DNA of 64,000 nt from Acidipila sp. EB88 (GTDB taxonomy: Bacteria; Acidobacteriota; Terriglobia; Terriglobales; Acidobacteriaceae). Each line of letters starts with the position of its first letter. Position 1 is the first letter of the stretch. The position numbers and the translations under genes were made by a program. Shown here in pieces: positions 17,584 through 28,028 of the stretch. The DNA is taken from the NCBI RefSeq assembly GCF_003858395.1, contig NZ_QWEV01000005.1, forward strand, positions 3,906,001-3,970,000. The letters run 5' to 3'. Below the pieces are notes generated by a model. The model worked only from the letters and a program-made list of their open reading frames with translations, had not been told where the DNA came from and searched no databases.

Positions 17584-18590
17584 GGTCTCTCCCTCAGTTC
17601 GTCAGTGGGATTGTCACTCTGTGCGCCCGATACGTACCCCGACTCAGATGCCCGACGGTTCATCTCGAAAAGTTCCTGCAGCCTCCGACGTTGTCTTACG
17701 ACTTCAACCAGTTCTGCTCCGGCCAGCCAAGCCTGCTCTAAAAAACACTGTTGCTCGTGCACTGGCACCACGAAGACAAGATCTCCACTAACCGCTATGG
17801 AGTGCGCCTGCGACAAGGTAGATGCATGAAGCCGCACAAATGGGTCTTCCGGCTGCAGCCTACGCACGGTGATAGACACGCAGTCGCCCTCCCGGAGTAA
17901 CTCCGCCATGCTGCCCATAGCCACCAGCTTGCCCGCCGCCAGGAACGCAGCGCGATCGCACAGGGTTTCTACCTCCTGCAACTGGTGGGAAGAGAAAAAG
18001 ACAGCCGTCCCCTCCGCCCGGGAGCGCACAAGTGCTTCCCGCACCAGCGACACGCCGGGAGGGTCCAGCGCAGAGGTTGGCTCGTCCAGCACCAGCAGGC
18101 GCGGATGACTGACCAGCGCCTGCGCAATGGCGAGACGCTGTTGCTGGCCTCGTGACAGTTTGCGGGCGTCCGCCTTGCCTGCGGCTCGCCACCCACTGAA
18201 ACTCACAGGCAGGTCAAGCCAGCGCAGCAGTTCCAGGGCTCGCGTCCGCAAGTCAGCATCGGTCTGCCCGGCATCCTCAGAGTTGAGGCGGCCTGCGAAA
18301 AGCACCGCCTCGAGCGGCGTCGATGCAAAGAAGACAGGCGCGTCCGGCACATACCCGACCCCTGCGCGTGCCGCGCGGGCCTGGGCAAAAGGGACACCGA
18401 GCAGTTCTCCCCGGCCTGCGCTGGCGTGCAAAAAACCCATCGCGATGCGAATGGCCGTGCTTTTGCCCGCGCCATTCGGGCCCACAAAGCCGAAGATCTC
18501 GCCTGCTTCCACGGTGAGGGTAAGGGAGTCCAGGGCGACCTGCCGCCCGTACCGTTTCGTTATCTGGTCAAACCGCAGCAGAGCAGCCAT
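17580..18590 (-). CDS. ABC transporter ATP-binding protein (exporter type)
   Basis: A 336-residue ATPase. In order: Walker A GPNGAGKST (about residue 39), the signature LSRGQQQRLAIAQAL with LSRGQ in place of LSGGQ, Walker B LLVLDEPTSALD and the switch histidine in FFSSHQLQEVE. A C-terminal extension of roughly 100 residues follows, as in CcmA/DrrA-like ATPases. It pairs with the overlapping permease gene downstream. The ATG at 18590 has no obvious ribosome site. Substrate is unknown; efflux or membrane-protein biogenesis are both possible for this class. Confidence 0.9.
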   Translation of the reverse strand: MAALLRFDQITKRYGRQVALDSLTLTVEAGEIFGFVGPNGAGKSTAIRIAMGFLHASAGRGELLGVPFAQARAARAGVGYVPDAPVFFASTPLEAVLFAGRLNSEDAGQTDADLRTRALELLRWLDLPVSFSGWRAAGKADARKLSRGQQQRLAIAQALVSHPRLLVLDEPTSALDPPGVSLVREALVRSRAEGTAVFFSSHQLQEVETLCDRAAFLAAGKLVAMGSMAELLREGDCVSITVRRLQPEDPFVRLHASTLSQAHSIAVSGDLVFVVPVHEQQCFLEQAWLAGAELVEVVRQRRRLQELFEMNRRASESGYVSGAQSDNPTDELRERP

Positions 18591-18640
18591 GGGCGATTGG
18601 ATGGTCTGGAAGTTGTTTCTGATGGTGGGTCACGCGCATT

Positions 18641-18672
18641 GAAAAGGCTCCTGCAAGTGCAGGAGCCTTTTC
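18641..18672 (-). terminator. Intrinsic terminator of the atp (F0) operon
   Basis: GAAAAGGCTCCTGC (18641-18654) and GCAGGAGCCTTTTC (18659-18672) form a perfect 14-bp stem with an AAGT loop. It lies 47 bases beyond the atpE stop on the minus strand and ends in TTTT in that direction. Confidence 0.88.
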
Positions 18673-18718
18673 AACTTCGCCACAGGTGGAATCTCCACCG
18701 CGTCGCGAAACGTTCGAG

Positions 18719-19021
18719 TTACTTGACCTTGGCGAAAACGATCACGAGCGTAAACAGTGCGAGGGACTCAATGAAAGCCAGACCCAGAACGTAGAACAGC
18801 AGAATGCCGGCGCGTGCGCCAGGATTGCGGGCGAAGGCTTCCGTGGCAGAGGCTGCCGCTTTGCCTTGGCCGATACCGCACAGGCCGGAAGCGATGCCCA
18901 TGCCGAGACCAGCACCGAGCGGAACGAACGAGGCAACACCGCCGTTGCCAGTCTGCGCCCATGCCGGCGAGGCCAGCAGAAGGACGGAAAGGGTCATGAA
19001 AAGGTACTGTAGCTGCTTCAT
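18719..19021 (-). CDS. atpE: ATP synthase F0 subunit c
   Basis: A 100-residue proteolipid that forms the rotor ring. A cleavable signal-like N-terminus (residues 1-22, ending SPAWAQ) precedes the two-helix hairpin; most c subunits lack one, though some lineages have it. Helix 1 contains GIGQGKAAASATEAFARNP with the polar loop, and helix 2 contains the ion-binding glutamate in LAFIESLALF. A glutamine in helix 1 and serine after the glutamate are residues also seen in Na+-binding rings, but the following Thr is Leu here, so ion choice is open. The ATG at 19021 follows AAGGAGA. The 162-base gap to atpB holds GC-rich repeats but no gene; atpF is not there. Confidence 0.93.
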   Translation of the reverse strand: MKQLQYLFMTLSVLLLASPAWAQTGNGGVASFVPLGAGLGMGIASGLCGIGQGKAAASATEAFARNPGARAGILLFYVLGLAFIESLALFTLVIVFAKVK

Positions 19022-19183
19022 TGGGTAGTTCTCCTTGTCGCTTCCCTATGTGAATCTTCAAACCGGCAGTGGGTGGTTGAAGCAGGCGCGCGGCCTGCTC
19101 CCTCACGCTGTCAGCCTTCCCCGTGCGCCAGGGCGGGAAGCCACTCCCCGGCAGGAATCCTGTTGGCGCGCTAAGGGGCTTCC

Positions 19184-19933
19184 TTAGACGGCGCCTTCGT
19201 CCTCATGCGACGTGGCGCCCGACAGATAGATCATTGCCAGCAGCATGAACACGTAAGCCTGGATCAGTGCGACGCCAAAGTGCAGCGCCAGAAAGACGAT
19301 CGGAATGCCGATCGGAATGAGCGAGAAAAACACCATCGTCAGCAGATCGCTCGCAAACATGTTGGCGTAAAGACGAACCGTGAGCGACAGAACGCGTGCC
19401 AGATGCGAGATGATTTCCAGCGGCAGCATGAACCAGGAGATCCACCACACCGGCCCGAGGAAATGCTTGAAGTACTTCCAGGGTCCCTGGGTGAAGAGGC
19501 CGGCCGCGTTGTAATACACAAAGGTCAGCAGGGCGAGGCCAAGCGGAACCGCGGGACTCGAGGTAGGTGTATCGATGCCGGGCAAAAGTCCGATCATGTT
19601 GCAGCACAGCACGAACAGCAGGATCGTCGCCACAAACGGCATGTAGCGCGTGTGATCGTGTCCGATGATGGAGTGTCCCTGCTCGTCGACAAAGTTGTAG
19701 ACGCCCTCGGCGGTCATCTGCAGGACACCCGGCTTCTCCACGGAGAGGCTGGCGCGTACGAGCAGGAAGAAGAGTACCAGCCCGCACGCGACAACGAGTT
19801 CCAGAATCAGCGCGTTGCTGATCGGGGTGTTTGGCTTAGCCGGGTGGATCCCGAAATGTAGAAGCAGGGCAACAACAGGGCCGGCAAATAACCCGTTCAG
19901 AAAGCGGCTCAGGGCGTCGAGTAGAAAAAGCAT
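19184..19933 (-). CDS. atpB: ATP synthase F0 subunit a
   Basis: A stator membrane subunit that forms the proton half-channels against the c ring. The essential arginine is in SLTVRLYANMFASD, and the later channel helix is HFGVALIQAYVFMLLAMIYL. I chose the ATG at 19933 (249 residues), preceded by GAAGGA; an upstream in-frame TTG at 19978 would add 15 residues without a better site. The loop GIDTPTSSPAVPLGLAL is the family's conserved segment after helix 2. Upstream lies an AtpI-like gene; downstream is atpE. Confidence 0.92.
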   Translation of the reverse strand: MLFLLDALSRFLNGLFAGPVVALLLHFGIHPAKPNTPISNALILELVVACGLVLFFLLVRASLSVEKPGVLQMTAEGVYNFVDEQGHSIIGHDHTRYMPFVATILLFVLCCNMIGLLPGIDTPTSSPAVPLGLALLTFVYYNAAGLFTQGPWKYFKHFLGPVWWISWFMLPLEIISHLARVLSLTVRLYANMFASDLLTMVFFSLIPIGIPIVFLALHFGVALIQAYVFMLLAMIYLSGATSHEDEGAV

Positions 19934-19984
19934 GCATCCTTCACTTGCAACAGAAATGTGCACGGGCAACACAATCAAGCAGAA

Positions 19985-20434
19985 CTAGCGGGTGCGAACC
20001 AGTCGTGCCGCCTCAATGGCAAGGGCAAATGCCGCAAGCGCAAGTCCACCGACCAGCGCATACACAGAGCCCCCATGAAGACTCTTCAGGCTACCATAGA
20101 GCAGGACTGCGGCAAGTAACAGGCGAACAAAAAAGCCCACTACGACACGGGCGCCCCCTGTTTTCTGCTGGTTGTCCAGCTTGGCGGAAAGCAGGGCGAT
20201 GAGCTTCTGCCATTCCCACAAACCACTGACCGAGATCGCGGCGCCGATCAACAGCAGCACGGCGCTTTGCCAGCCACTGGTGAGGAGCACAATGCTTGCC
20301 AGCGCGATCCCAAAAATGGCTACCAGGCGCATCGCGCGCAGCATAGCGCTGCGCAGGTGAGCATCGGTAATCTCAGGCGGGATCGGGCTTGCGACGATGG
20401 GCGTTTCCTGTGCCGGGTACTCAGGCATTGTCAT
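19985..20434 (-). CDS. AtpI-like membrane protein (ATP synthase subunit I family)
   Basis: A 149-residue protein with a polar N-terminal tail of about 30 residues and four hydrophobic segments. Size, topology and position just before atpB match the ATP synthase I family, thought to help c-ring assembly or Mg2+ handling. Sequence conservation in this family is low, so the call depends on the operon. It overlaps the upstream AtpZ-like gene by four bases (ATGA at 20431-20434). Confidence 0.7.
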   Translation of the reverse strand: MTMPEYPAQETPIVASPIPPEITDAHLRSAMLRAMRLVAIFGIALASIVLLTSGWQSAVLLLIGAAISVSGLWEWQKLIALLSAKLDNQQKTGGARVVVGFFVRLLLAAVLLYGSLKSLHGGSVYALVGGLALAAFALAIEAARLVRTR

Positions 20435-20766
20435 GCGTCCTGCTTCCAGTCGTCTTTACCTTCTTTGTCGCTGAACCCCTGGCCCCTGGGCGCGCTCTTG
20501 TCGTAGGCCGTGGCAGAGAGAAGTCCCGGCTCATTGATCATGCGGAAGACTTGGATGAACCCGGCGACGACTCCAAGCAGCAGGCCTGCTATGTAGATCC
20601 AGTGCTGGTGCAGCAGCTTGTCGAGACCCGCGCCCAGCAGCCAGCCAACGAGCACGGAGACAGGAAGCGCAAAGGCAACCTGCGAGAGCTTTTCAGCCTT
20701 GACCAGCGCCTGCATGCTGCCGCTTTGCCTGCGTGGCGGGTCGGGCTGTGACGACGATGAAGGCAT
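20431..20766 (-). CDS. AtpZ-like F0 accessory protein, two helices
   Basis: A small protein with two hydrophobic hairpin helices (VAFALPVSVLVGWLLGAGLD and IAGLLLGVVAGFIQVFRM) and a basic connection, the pattern of AtpZ/AtpI-type proteins at the head of F0 operons. I prefer ATG at 20766, which has a GAAGAG site at normal distance; a GTG at 20775 would add three residues. It is the first gene of the minus-strand F0 operon and is divergent from lysS. Charged C-terminal tail rich in Lys/Asp. Confidence 0.72.
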   Translation of the reverse strand: MPSSSSQPDPPRRQSGSMQALVKAEKLSQVAFALPVSVLVGWLLGAGLDKLLHQHWIYIAGLLLGVVAGFIQVFRMINEPGLLSATAYDKSAPRGQGFSDKEGKDDWKQDA

Positions 20767-20809
20767 ACCAGGCACTCTTCAACTCTACCAAGGTCCGCGC
20801 CGACGCGCT

Positions 20810-20837
20810 CTGACCATACAGCGGCGCCCTCTATACT
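20810..20837 (+). promoter_or_regulatory. Probable promoter of lysS
   Basis: CTGACC (20810-20815) and TATACT (20832-20837) are 16 bases apart. Transcription would begin near 20844, giving a roughly 28-base leader with an AGAAGGA site before lysS. The minus-strand F0 operon starts from the same gap. Confidence 0.55.
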
Positions 20838-20871
20838 GACCTAGACCTCTCGACAGAAGGACATACACTCC

Positions 20872-22535
<1,664 letters not shown>

Positions 22536-22539
<4 letters not shown>

Positions 22540-25500
22540 AGCTTGCCGGGTAGCTCGCGGCCAAGCACAGAGTCGTGCGGGCTGTCCGGTGAAGCGAACT
22601 CCACCCGGTTGCGACCATTTTGCTTGGCCACATACAGGGCCTCGTCCGCAGCATGCACCAGGGCTTCCAGGTCGCGCTGCTCATGGTTTACCCAGGCCAC
22701 GCCATACGAGCATGTGACATACAGCACGAGCTCGCCGTGGATGATGGGCCGGGATGCAATGGCCGCACGCACTTCTTCCAAGCGCGCGATCGCATGCTCG
22801 GCGTCTAACCCCGGGATAGCAATGAGGAGCTCCTCTCCGCCATAGCGACCCACGGCATCGCCGGGGCGGAGCGTTTCCCGGAGACGTGCCGCGCACTCGC
22901 GCAACACCACGTCCCCGATCGTGTGTCCATAGCGATCGTTGATGGATTTGAAGTGGTCGAGGTCGGCCATGACCACGCTGAGAGGCGTCTTGGCTGCCAG
23001 AGCCACGCGCCGCATCCTGGCCAGCACATCGAAGATTGCGGACCGGTTCAGCAAACCCGTGAGTGCATCGCGCCGGGCTGTTTCTACCAGCCTCGACTGT
23101 GCTCGCTCCAGTTCCTGTTTCTCAGCGAGGAGCTGCGCGGTCTGCAGGTCGACTTTCTGCTGCAGCAGCGCTTCATTGCGCTTCAGGTTGCGCAGGCTCA
23201 ACCTCCAGCCGCCCGCGATGAGCAGCATCAGCAGCGTCAAAGCCAGCACCTTGGAGCGATCCCGTCGATACCACGGCGGCAGCACCGTGAAGGAGTACTC
23301 GATCGGCGTGGAGAAAGCATGCACCCGCTTGTCCATTGCCTGGAGGCTCAGGGTGTACTCGCCGGCACGGAGCCCAGAAAAGTGCAGAGTGCCCGGACCG
23401 GTTGCCTGCCAGTCGTCCTCGCGACCCGACAGGCGGTAAAGGAAGACAACGGCTCGAGGACGCTGGTAGTTCGTGGAAAAGAGATCGACACTCAGCTCCG
23501 GCGCCCGCAGGTTGAAGTTGGGGTTCTTGCCCGGTTCCAGCTTGTGCCCGTTGATCCGAACATCCTGCACGTCAATGGTTGGCGTCGCCACGTCGAACAG
23601 CTGTGCCGGGTGCAGCAGATGCGAAACACCACTGACGGTGGCAAACCACATCGACCCGTCGCGATCCTCGTAGACGCCGCTGGTGTCGGTGTCGTCAGAG
23701 AGCAGACCATCTTCCTGCGTGCAATGCACCCAGCGCTTGCCATCAAAAGCATAGATCCCGAGATCGCTGCCCACCCACATCCAGCCCCGATGATCGATGG
23801 TGATAAAGCTCAGGTCATCGGTGGCCACGATATCCGAAGACACCGAGCCGATGATGACGGCACGATTCCCTTCCAGCCGCAGATGCAGTAACGGATGAGG
23901 AAGCGCTGCCTGGATCCACAGCGTCTGGTCGGCAGCCACATACATCGCGGGATAGTCAATCAGGCTCGTTCCATCCGGGACCACCACGTGGCTCCACGTC
24001 CCGTTAACGAGGCGATACAGGCCTCCGGCAGCCGAGAACCAGAACGTGCCATCCTTGGCTTCCGCCATACTCCAGGCATTCGAGGGCGGAGCTCCACCAC
24101 CATGCAGCATGTGCGTATGCGTCCACCCATCCTCACTTGAAACGTAACCGACACCAGTAGCTGTGCAGATCCAGACTCGCTGACCCGCAACGACGCCCGC
24201 GCCTCCGCCCAGGTCTGCCCGCACCGCGTAGATGTAGCCCAGGTCTCGTGCAACGGAGCGGGTCTGGCGGGTCGCCGGATCAAAGTCCATGAGGATACCG
24301 TCATTCCCGCCCAGCCACAGGTGGCCACGGGCATCCGCCGTCATGGTCTGCACGGCTCCGACCGCCTTGCCCCCGTTCTGCGGGATGACGCGGCCTGCCG
24401 CCTCATCAATTAGGTTGACGTCGTTGGTCGATGTGGCCCAGAGCCGGCCCTTGGGGTCGCGCAGCGTGGACCAGGCCACATCCCCAGCCATGCCGGCTGA
24501 GCGGGTCCAGTTCTGCCAGTTTTTGTAGCCCAGCCAGCGCCACATGCCCTGCCCGACCGGAGAAAGCCAGAAGCCTCCTTTGCGATCGAAGAACATGGTG
24601 GCTATCTCGCTTGACGGGAGACCATTCGCGGAAGAAAGCTGCTGCCAATGGCCATTTGTTAAGCGAGCGAGCCCGTCCGTGGTGTTGGCGATCATGCCGC
24701 CATCCGGGTCCTCGACAAGCGCCGGCTCGCTGAAGCTTTGGACCACATGCGGGGAAGGGTTGCCGAAATGTGTAACCTGCCAGGTTTCTGGATCGAGCCG
24801 GATCACATCGTGAGCGCTGCGCGCCCACAACGAACCGTCGTGCGCCAGCAACAGGCGCGACCACGTATCGGCGGGGATGTTGCGCCTTCCATCCCAGACC
24901 TCAAGCAGCGAACCTGGATCCGCTGACTCTGAACCAGGCGGCCTGAGCGCGCAGAGTGCCTTGCCGCACCCTGCCCAGATCACATGCCGTTTGGGATCAG
25001 CAACCAGGCTGTGCACTTCGGCGGGCTGCGGCAGATCGTGGAGTTGGGCTTCTGGTAAGGCGGTCTGCACTGTCCAGCCAGTGTTGCCGTCGTTGCTGTG
25101 CACTTCCTGCAACAGGCCGCCGTGCAACATAAAAAGGGTATTCGGTTGATCAGGCAACGAGGCAAGCCGCGCGCTCTCATCAAGCACGACGTTCAGCGCC
25201 AGGTCAGGTACCTCATGGAGTGCGCCGTTGTTATCGAAGTAAACGAGCCGTTTCGCACCCATCACCCACACGCGCCCTGCACCATCCACGTGCATGGCGA
25301 GCACAGCACCAAATACTGCGTCGGCAAAACTCTGCACCTGGACGAAATGGTTACCATCGGCGCGGAAGACGCCGTTTTCGGTGCCTACCCACAGCACCCC
25401 GCGTTTGTCCTGCACGATGGCGCTTGCATCCGGGTTCAGCAGGCCATCTTCCTGCCCGAAGTGCGCGAACGTGTAGGACTGAGCACGAGCCACACCCCCA

Positions 25501-25592
25501 GAGAAGGCGAGCAGAACCAGAAGGATGACCGCGAGCAGCGAGCCCCGGCTGGCTGGGCTGAGCGGAACAGAATCGACATGTTTGAACGTCAC
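22536..25592 (-). CDS. Beta-propeller sensor diguanylate cyclase (Reg_prop, Y_Y_Y, GGDEF)
   Basis: A 1018-residue membrane sensor that probably makes c-di-GMP. After a signal peptide (ending VARAQS) come many two-component-regulator propeller repeats (for example [44 protein letters not shown]), a Y_Y_Y domain ([14 protein letters not shown]), one membrane helix ([15 protein letters not shown]), a short coiled coil and a C-terminal GGDEF domain. The active site is GGEEL, and RPGD five residues before it is a canonical product-inhibition site, so cyclase activity is likely. No kinase domain is present. I chose GTG at 25592, which has AAGAAGG eight bases upstream; the frame opens at 25619. It overlaps lysS tail to tail. 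The sequence between 25593 and 25835 holds no convincing gene. Confidence 0.9.
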
Positions 25593-25835
25593 TGTCCCAC
25601 CCTTCTTGCCCACATGCACTCAGCCTGTATTTGGAGAGGTTCGTCGTGGCAGACCATTCCGAGATTGTTTTGATCTTAATGCGGAGTGCCGTGTTTTGCG
25701 CCGGCCGACGGGCATCGCGGGGTTACCTTGCAGGCGCAATGGCGCAGTCTCCTGCCCCTGTGCCGCTTATTCTGTGTGTACCTGTGTAAGAAATCGAACA
25801 GAAGATCGCGCCTGTGGCTGTCACACTTTTCCACA

Positions 25836-26633
25836 TCATTCGCCCAGAAGAAATCTGCGCGTGGAGAGAGCCTTGCCGCTGATGCCGTCACATTCCACCA
25901 GGGTCGCACTCAGACGCGGATCTGCCTTGGCTTGTTCAAAGCGCGCGGGCATGCCCGTAAGAAACCGGTGGAGGACCATTTCTTTTTCGACTCCAATGAC
26001 GCTTCCATATGGACCGCTCATCCCGACATCTGTCTGGTAAGCGGTGCCACCTGGAAGCACTCGATCATCCGCGGTGGGCACATGCGTATGCGTACCAAGC
26101 ACGGCGGTGACGCGACCATCCAGATACCAGCCAAGGGCTGCCTTCTCGCTTGTAGCTTCGGCGTGAAAGTCCACAAGGATGACCGGTGCAGTGATTTGCT
26201 GCAACAGTCGATCCGCAGTCCGGAAAGGGTCATCGTTTGAAGCCATAAAGACGCGCCCCTGCAGGTTGATCACCGCATAGGCCTGCTGGTCTGCCAGTTT
26301 GCCCTGGTACCAGCCGAAGCCGGGCGTGCCTTCCACGTAGTTTGCCGGGCGCAGCACACGTCGCGGGCGATCGTGACTATCAGCCGGAACACTCTGCAGA
26401 TAGTCAATAATCTCCCGCTTATCCCACACATGATTGCCGGTAGTTAGCACATGAGCGCCCAGATCAAACAACTCGTTGGCTGTCGAAGGAGTGACGCCAA
26501 AGCCGCCGGCAGAGTTCTCGGCATTGACGATTAGTAGATCTATCTCATGATTTGTCACAAGCGCAGGCAGGTGCTCCTGCACGATATGACGGCCGGCATG
26601 CCCAAATACATCTCCGACAAAAAGGATTCGCAA
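25836..26633 (-). CDS. YmdB-family metallophosphoesterase
   Basis: A 265-residue metallophosphoesterase of the TIGR00282/YmdB family, which hydrolyses 2',3'-cyclic nucleotides in characterised members. Metal-ligand motifs are visible: GDVFGHAGR at the N-terminus, VNAENSAGG, TGNHVWDK and the C-terminal GTHTHVPTAD. The start is TTG at 26633, with a strong GGAGG site eight bases upstream; the nearby ATG at 26640 is out of frame. It is transcribed alone and shares its promoter design with gap (see 26670-26678). Confidence 0.92.
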   Translation of the reverse strand: MRILFVGDVFGHAGRHIVQEHLPALVTNHEIDLLIVNAENSAGGFGVTPSTANELFDLGAHVLTTGNHVWDKREIIDYLQSVPADSHDRPRRVLRPANYVEGTPGFGWYQGKLADQQAYAVINLQGRVFMASNDDPFRTADRLLQQITAPVILVDFHAEATSEKAALGWYLDGRVTAVLGTHTHVPTADDRVLPGGTAYQTDVGMSGPYGSVIGVEKEMVLHRFLTGMPARFEQAKADPRLSATLVECDGISGKALSTRRFLLGE

Positions 26634-26669
26634 CGCTCATGCCTCCAGTGCCATCACAGTTGAAAGCTG

Positions 26670-26678
26670 ATGCTAGCA
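26670..26678 (-). promoter_or_regulatory. Extended -10 promoter element of the ymdB-type gene
   Basis: On the minus strand this reads TGCTAGCAT, a TGn-extended -10 with hexamer TAGCAT. The 13-base string CTGATGCTAGCAT (26667-26679, plus strand) recurs before gap at the same distance of 33 bases from the start codon. No good -35 is seen, as expected for an extended -10 promoter. Confidence 0.55.
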
Positions 26679-26784
26679 TGTACGGCGACGGCACTCCCGT
26701 ACGACCCACCCGAGTGAACACGGGTTCTCCGCGCAGCTGTTCGGTTATGAATAGACATAGCCTTCATCTGGGTTTACCTTCAGG

Positions 26785-26825
26785 CTATAACTCACTAACT
26801 TCAACCCAATAATTGTTCGTTATAG
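26785..26825. promoter_or_regulatory. Inverted repeat upstream of the Rrf2 regulator, possible operator
   Basis: CTATAAC (26785-26791) and GTTATAG (26819-26825) are perfect 7-base inverted arms 12 bases before the Rrf2-family start codon. Each arm contains a TATAAC hexamer that could also be a -10 box, one on each strand. An autoregulatory operator is the natural reading for an Rrf2 gene, but this is inference. Confidence 0.45.
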
Positions 26826-26837
26826 GATGCAACCGCA

Positions 26838-27251
26838 ATGGCTACAAACACACGTTTCGCAACCGCCGTACATGCGCTGGTCTTCCTGGCAAGGCAGCCT
26901 GAGCAACTCCATTCTTCCGAGTCGATAGCTGCCAAGTTACAAACCAATGCCGTGGTTATCCGTCGCATCCTCGCCCAGCTACAGCTCGCTTCGCTGGTGC
27001 GCAACCACAAGGGACCGTCCGGTGGGTCGGAGCTGGTGCGTCCAGCAGCAAGCATCAGCCTTGCCGACATCTACCGTGCGGCGGAACAGAGCTCCATGTT
27101 TAATGACGCAACAGTGAGCGGGGCCGACGCGAAGCGTATCGCCAATGAGCTCCGCAGCAGCTTCGCGAGCGCAGAAACGGCACTGCTTCGCTCGCTCAGC
27201 GAAGTGTCTTTGCAGCAGATCGTCAAGCGCACCGCCAAGAAGAAGGCCTGA
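26838..27251 (+). CDS. Rrf2-family transcriptional regulator without cluster cysteines
   Basis: A 137-residue DNA-binding protein. The winged helix spans residues 1-85, with the N-terminal RFATAVHALVFLA helix and the recognition region VVIRRILAQLQLASLVRNHKG followed by the wing GPSGGSELVRP. The Fe-S-binding cysteines of IscR/NsrR are lacking; there is no cysteine in the protein at all, which resembles the YwnA-type branch. The ligand is unknown. It converges on a Rieske protein gene 17 bases away. It is preceded by an inverted repeat that may be its operator. Confidence 0.88.
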   Translation: MATNTRFATAVHALVFLARQPEQLHSSESIAAKLQTNAVVIRRILAQLQLASLVRNHKGPSGGSELVRPAASISLADIYRAAEQSSMFNDATVSGADAKRIANELRSSFASAETALLRSLSEVSLQQIVKRTAKKKA

Positions 27252-27267
27252 GCCCTACCTCCCCCAC

Positions 27268-27576
27268 TCAGGCAAGCTTGACCAGGACATCCGTATCCTC
27301 AATTTCGAGCGGGAACACCTCCACGCTCGCAGCGGAGTTGTGCTCAGCCACGCCATCCACCAGGTCAAAGGCCCAGGCATGCCAGGGGCACAGCACCCTG
27401 CCTGCTTCCAGCTGTCCTTCCGCCAGTGGGCCTTGCCGGTGGGGGCAGATGTTATCGACGGCGGCGAGCCTGCCGCCGTCGTTGGCCACACACAGCTGTC
27501 GGCCTTCCACCGTAAACTCTCGGAGCTCGCCGGGAGCCGGCGCCTCATCCAAGCGACACAGATGAACCAAACGCAT
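27268..27576 (-). CDS. Rieske 2Fe-2S ferredoxin-like protein
   Basis: A 102-residue soluble Rieske protein. The cluster ligands are clear: C-x-H in ICPHRQG and C-x-x-H in LCPWHAW, 16 residues apart, as in NirD-like and dioxygenase-type ferredoxins. No signal or membrane helix. The partner oxygenase or reductase is not in the window, so the electron acceptor is unknown. The ATG at 27576 is preceded by a purine-rich AAAAGAGA stretch. It faces the Rrf2-family regulator tail to tail. Confidence 0.9.
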   Translation of the reverse strand: MRLVHLCRLDEAPAPGELREFTVEGRQLCVANDGGRLAAVDNICPHRQGPLAEGQLEAGRVLCPWHAWAFDLVDGVAEHNSAASVEVFPLEIEDTDVLVKLA

Positions 27577-27637
27577 AGCAGTCTCTTTTCTGATTGGACG
27601 TTCGCAGCGGGTGACCTTCCCGCCGAGGTGTTATCTG

Positions 27638-27876
27638 ATGAGTAATCGGCTTCGAAAACTCACCGCCGCCGAAGCGGCGCGAGCAAACGGGCGGCAGCCC
27701 GCGAGGTCGCGCCGCGGTTCATCGGATACACGGGTCACCGGCTTTGTGACGCCTGCGGGCGAGTCATCCCCACAGGTGAAGCTGAGCTGGATCCTGGGGG
27801 ACTCGGCATCGTGCTTTTGCTGGCAGTGTTGCTGATTCTGATCACCATGCCGGTGATCCTGCGGCACCTCCATTAG
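27638..27876 (+). pseudogene. Frameshifted small zinc-ribbon/membrane protein gene
   Basis: The ATG at 27638 has a GAGGTG site seven bases upstream and starts a sensible peptide, MSNRLRKLTAAEAARANGR. A frame one base earlier then reads REVAPRFIGYTGHRLCDACG and continues to a hydrophobic C-terminal helix (GLGIVLLLAVLLILITMPVI) ending at TAG 27874-27876. That second frame has no start codon of its own. Joining the two by one lost base near 27690-27705 gives a protein of about 80 residues: a C-x-x-C half zinc ribbon and one membrane segment. It may be a pseudogene, a sequencing error, or a -1 frameshift; I see no classic slippery heptamer. Function unknown. Confidence 0.5.
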
Positions 27877-27997
27877 CCAGCCCGGGATCTCAGCCCAGCT
27901 TCTCTTCAGCTACGGATTATTGACTGCCGTGATTCCTTCAAGCAAAGCTTCAAGAACTGAATCTAAATCATTTCGATGAAACGGATTACATGCAACA

Positions 27998-28015
27998 AGG
28001 AGCATGCCTGCTCCT
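27998..28015 (-). terminator. Weak hairpin after the E1 dehydrogenase gene
   Basis: AGGAGCA (27998-28004) and TGCTCCT (28009-28015) form a 7-bp stem 14 bases beyond the E1 stop on the minus strand. The following TTGTTG is only mildly T-rich, so termination strength is doubtful. Confidence 0.4.
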
Positions 28016-28028
28016 ACCCCACATGCGG

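Noticed and set aside
27640..27720. Programmed -1 frameshift in the small zinc-ribbon gene
   Set aside because: No X-XXY-YYZ slippery heptamer or clear stimulatory structure; a simple base loss explains the frames better.
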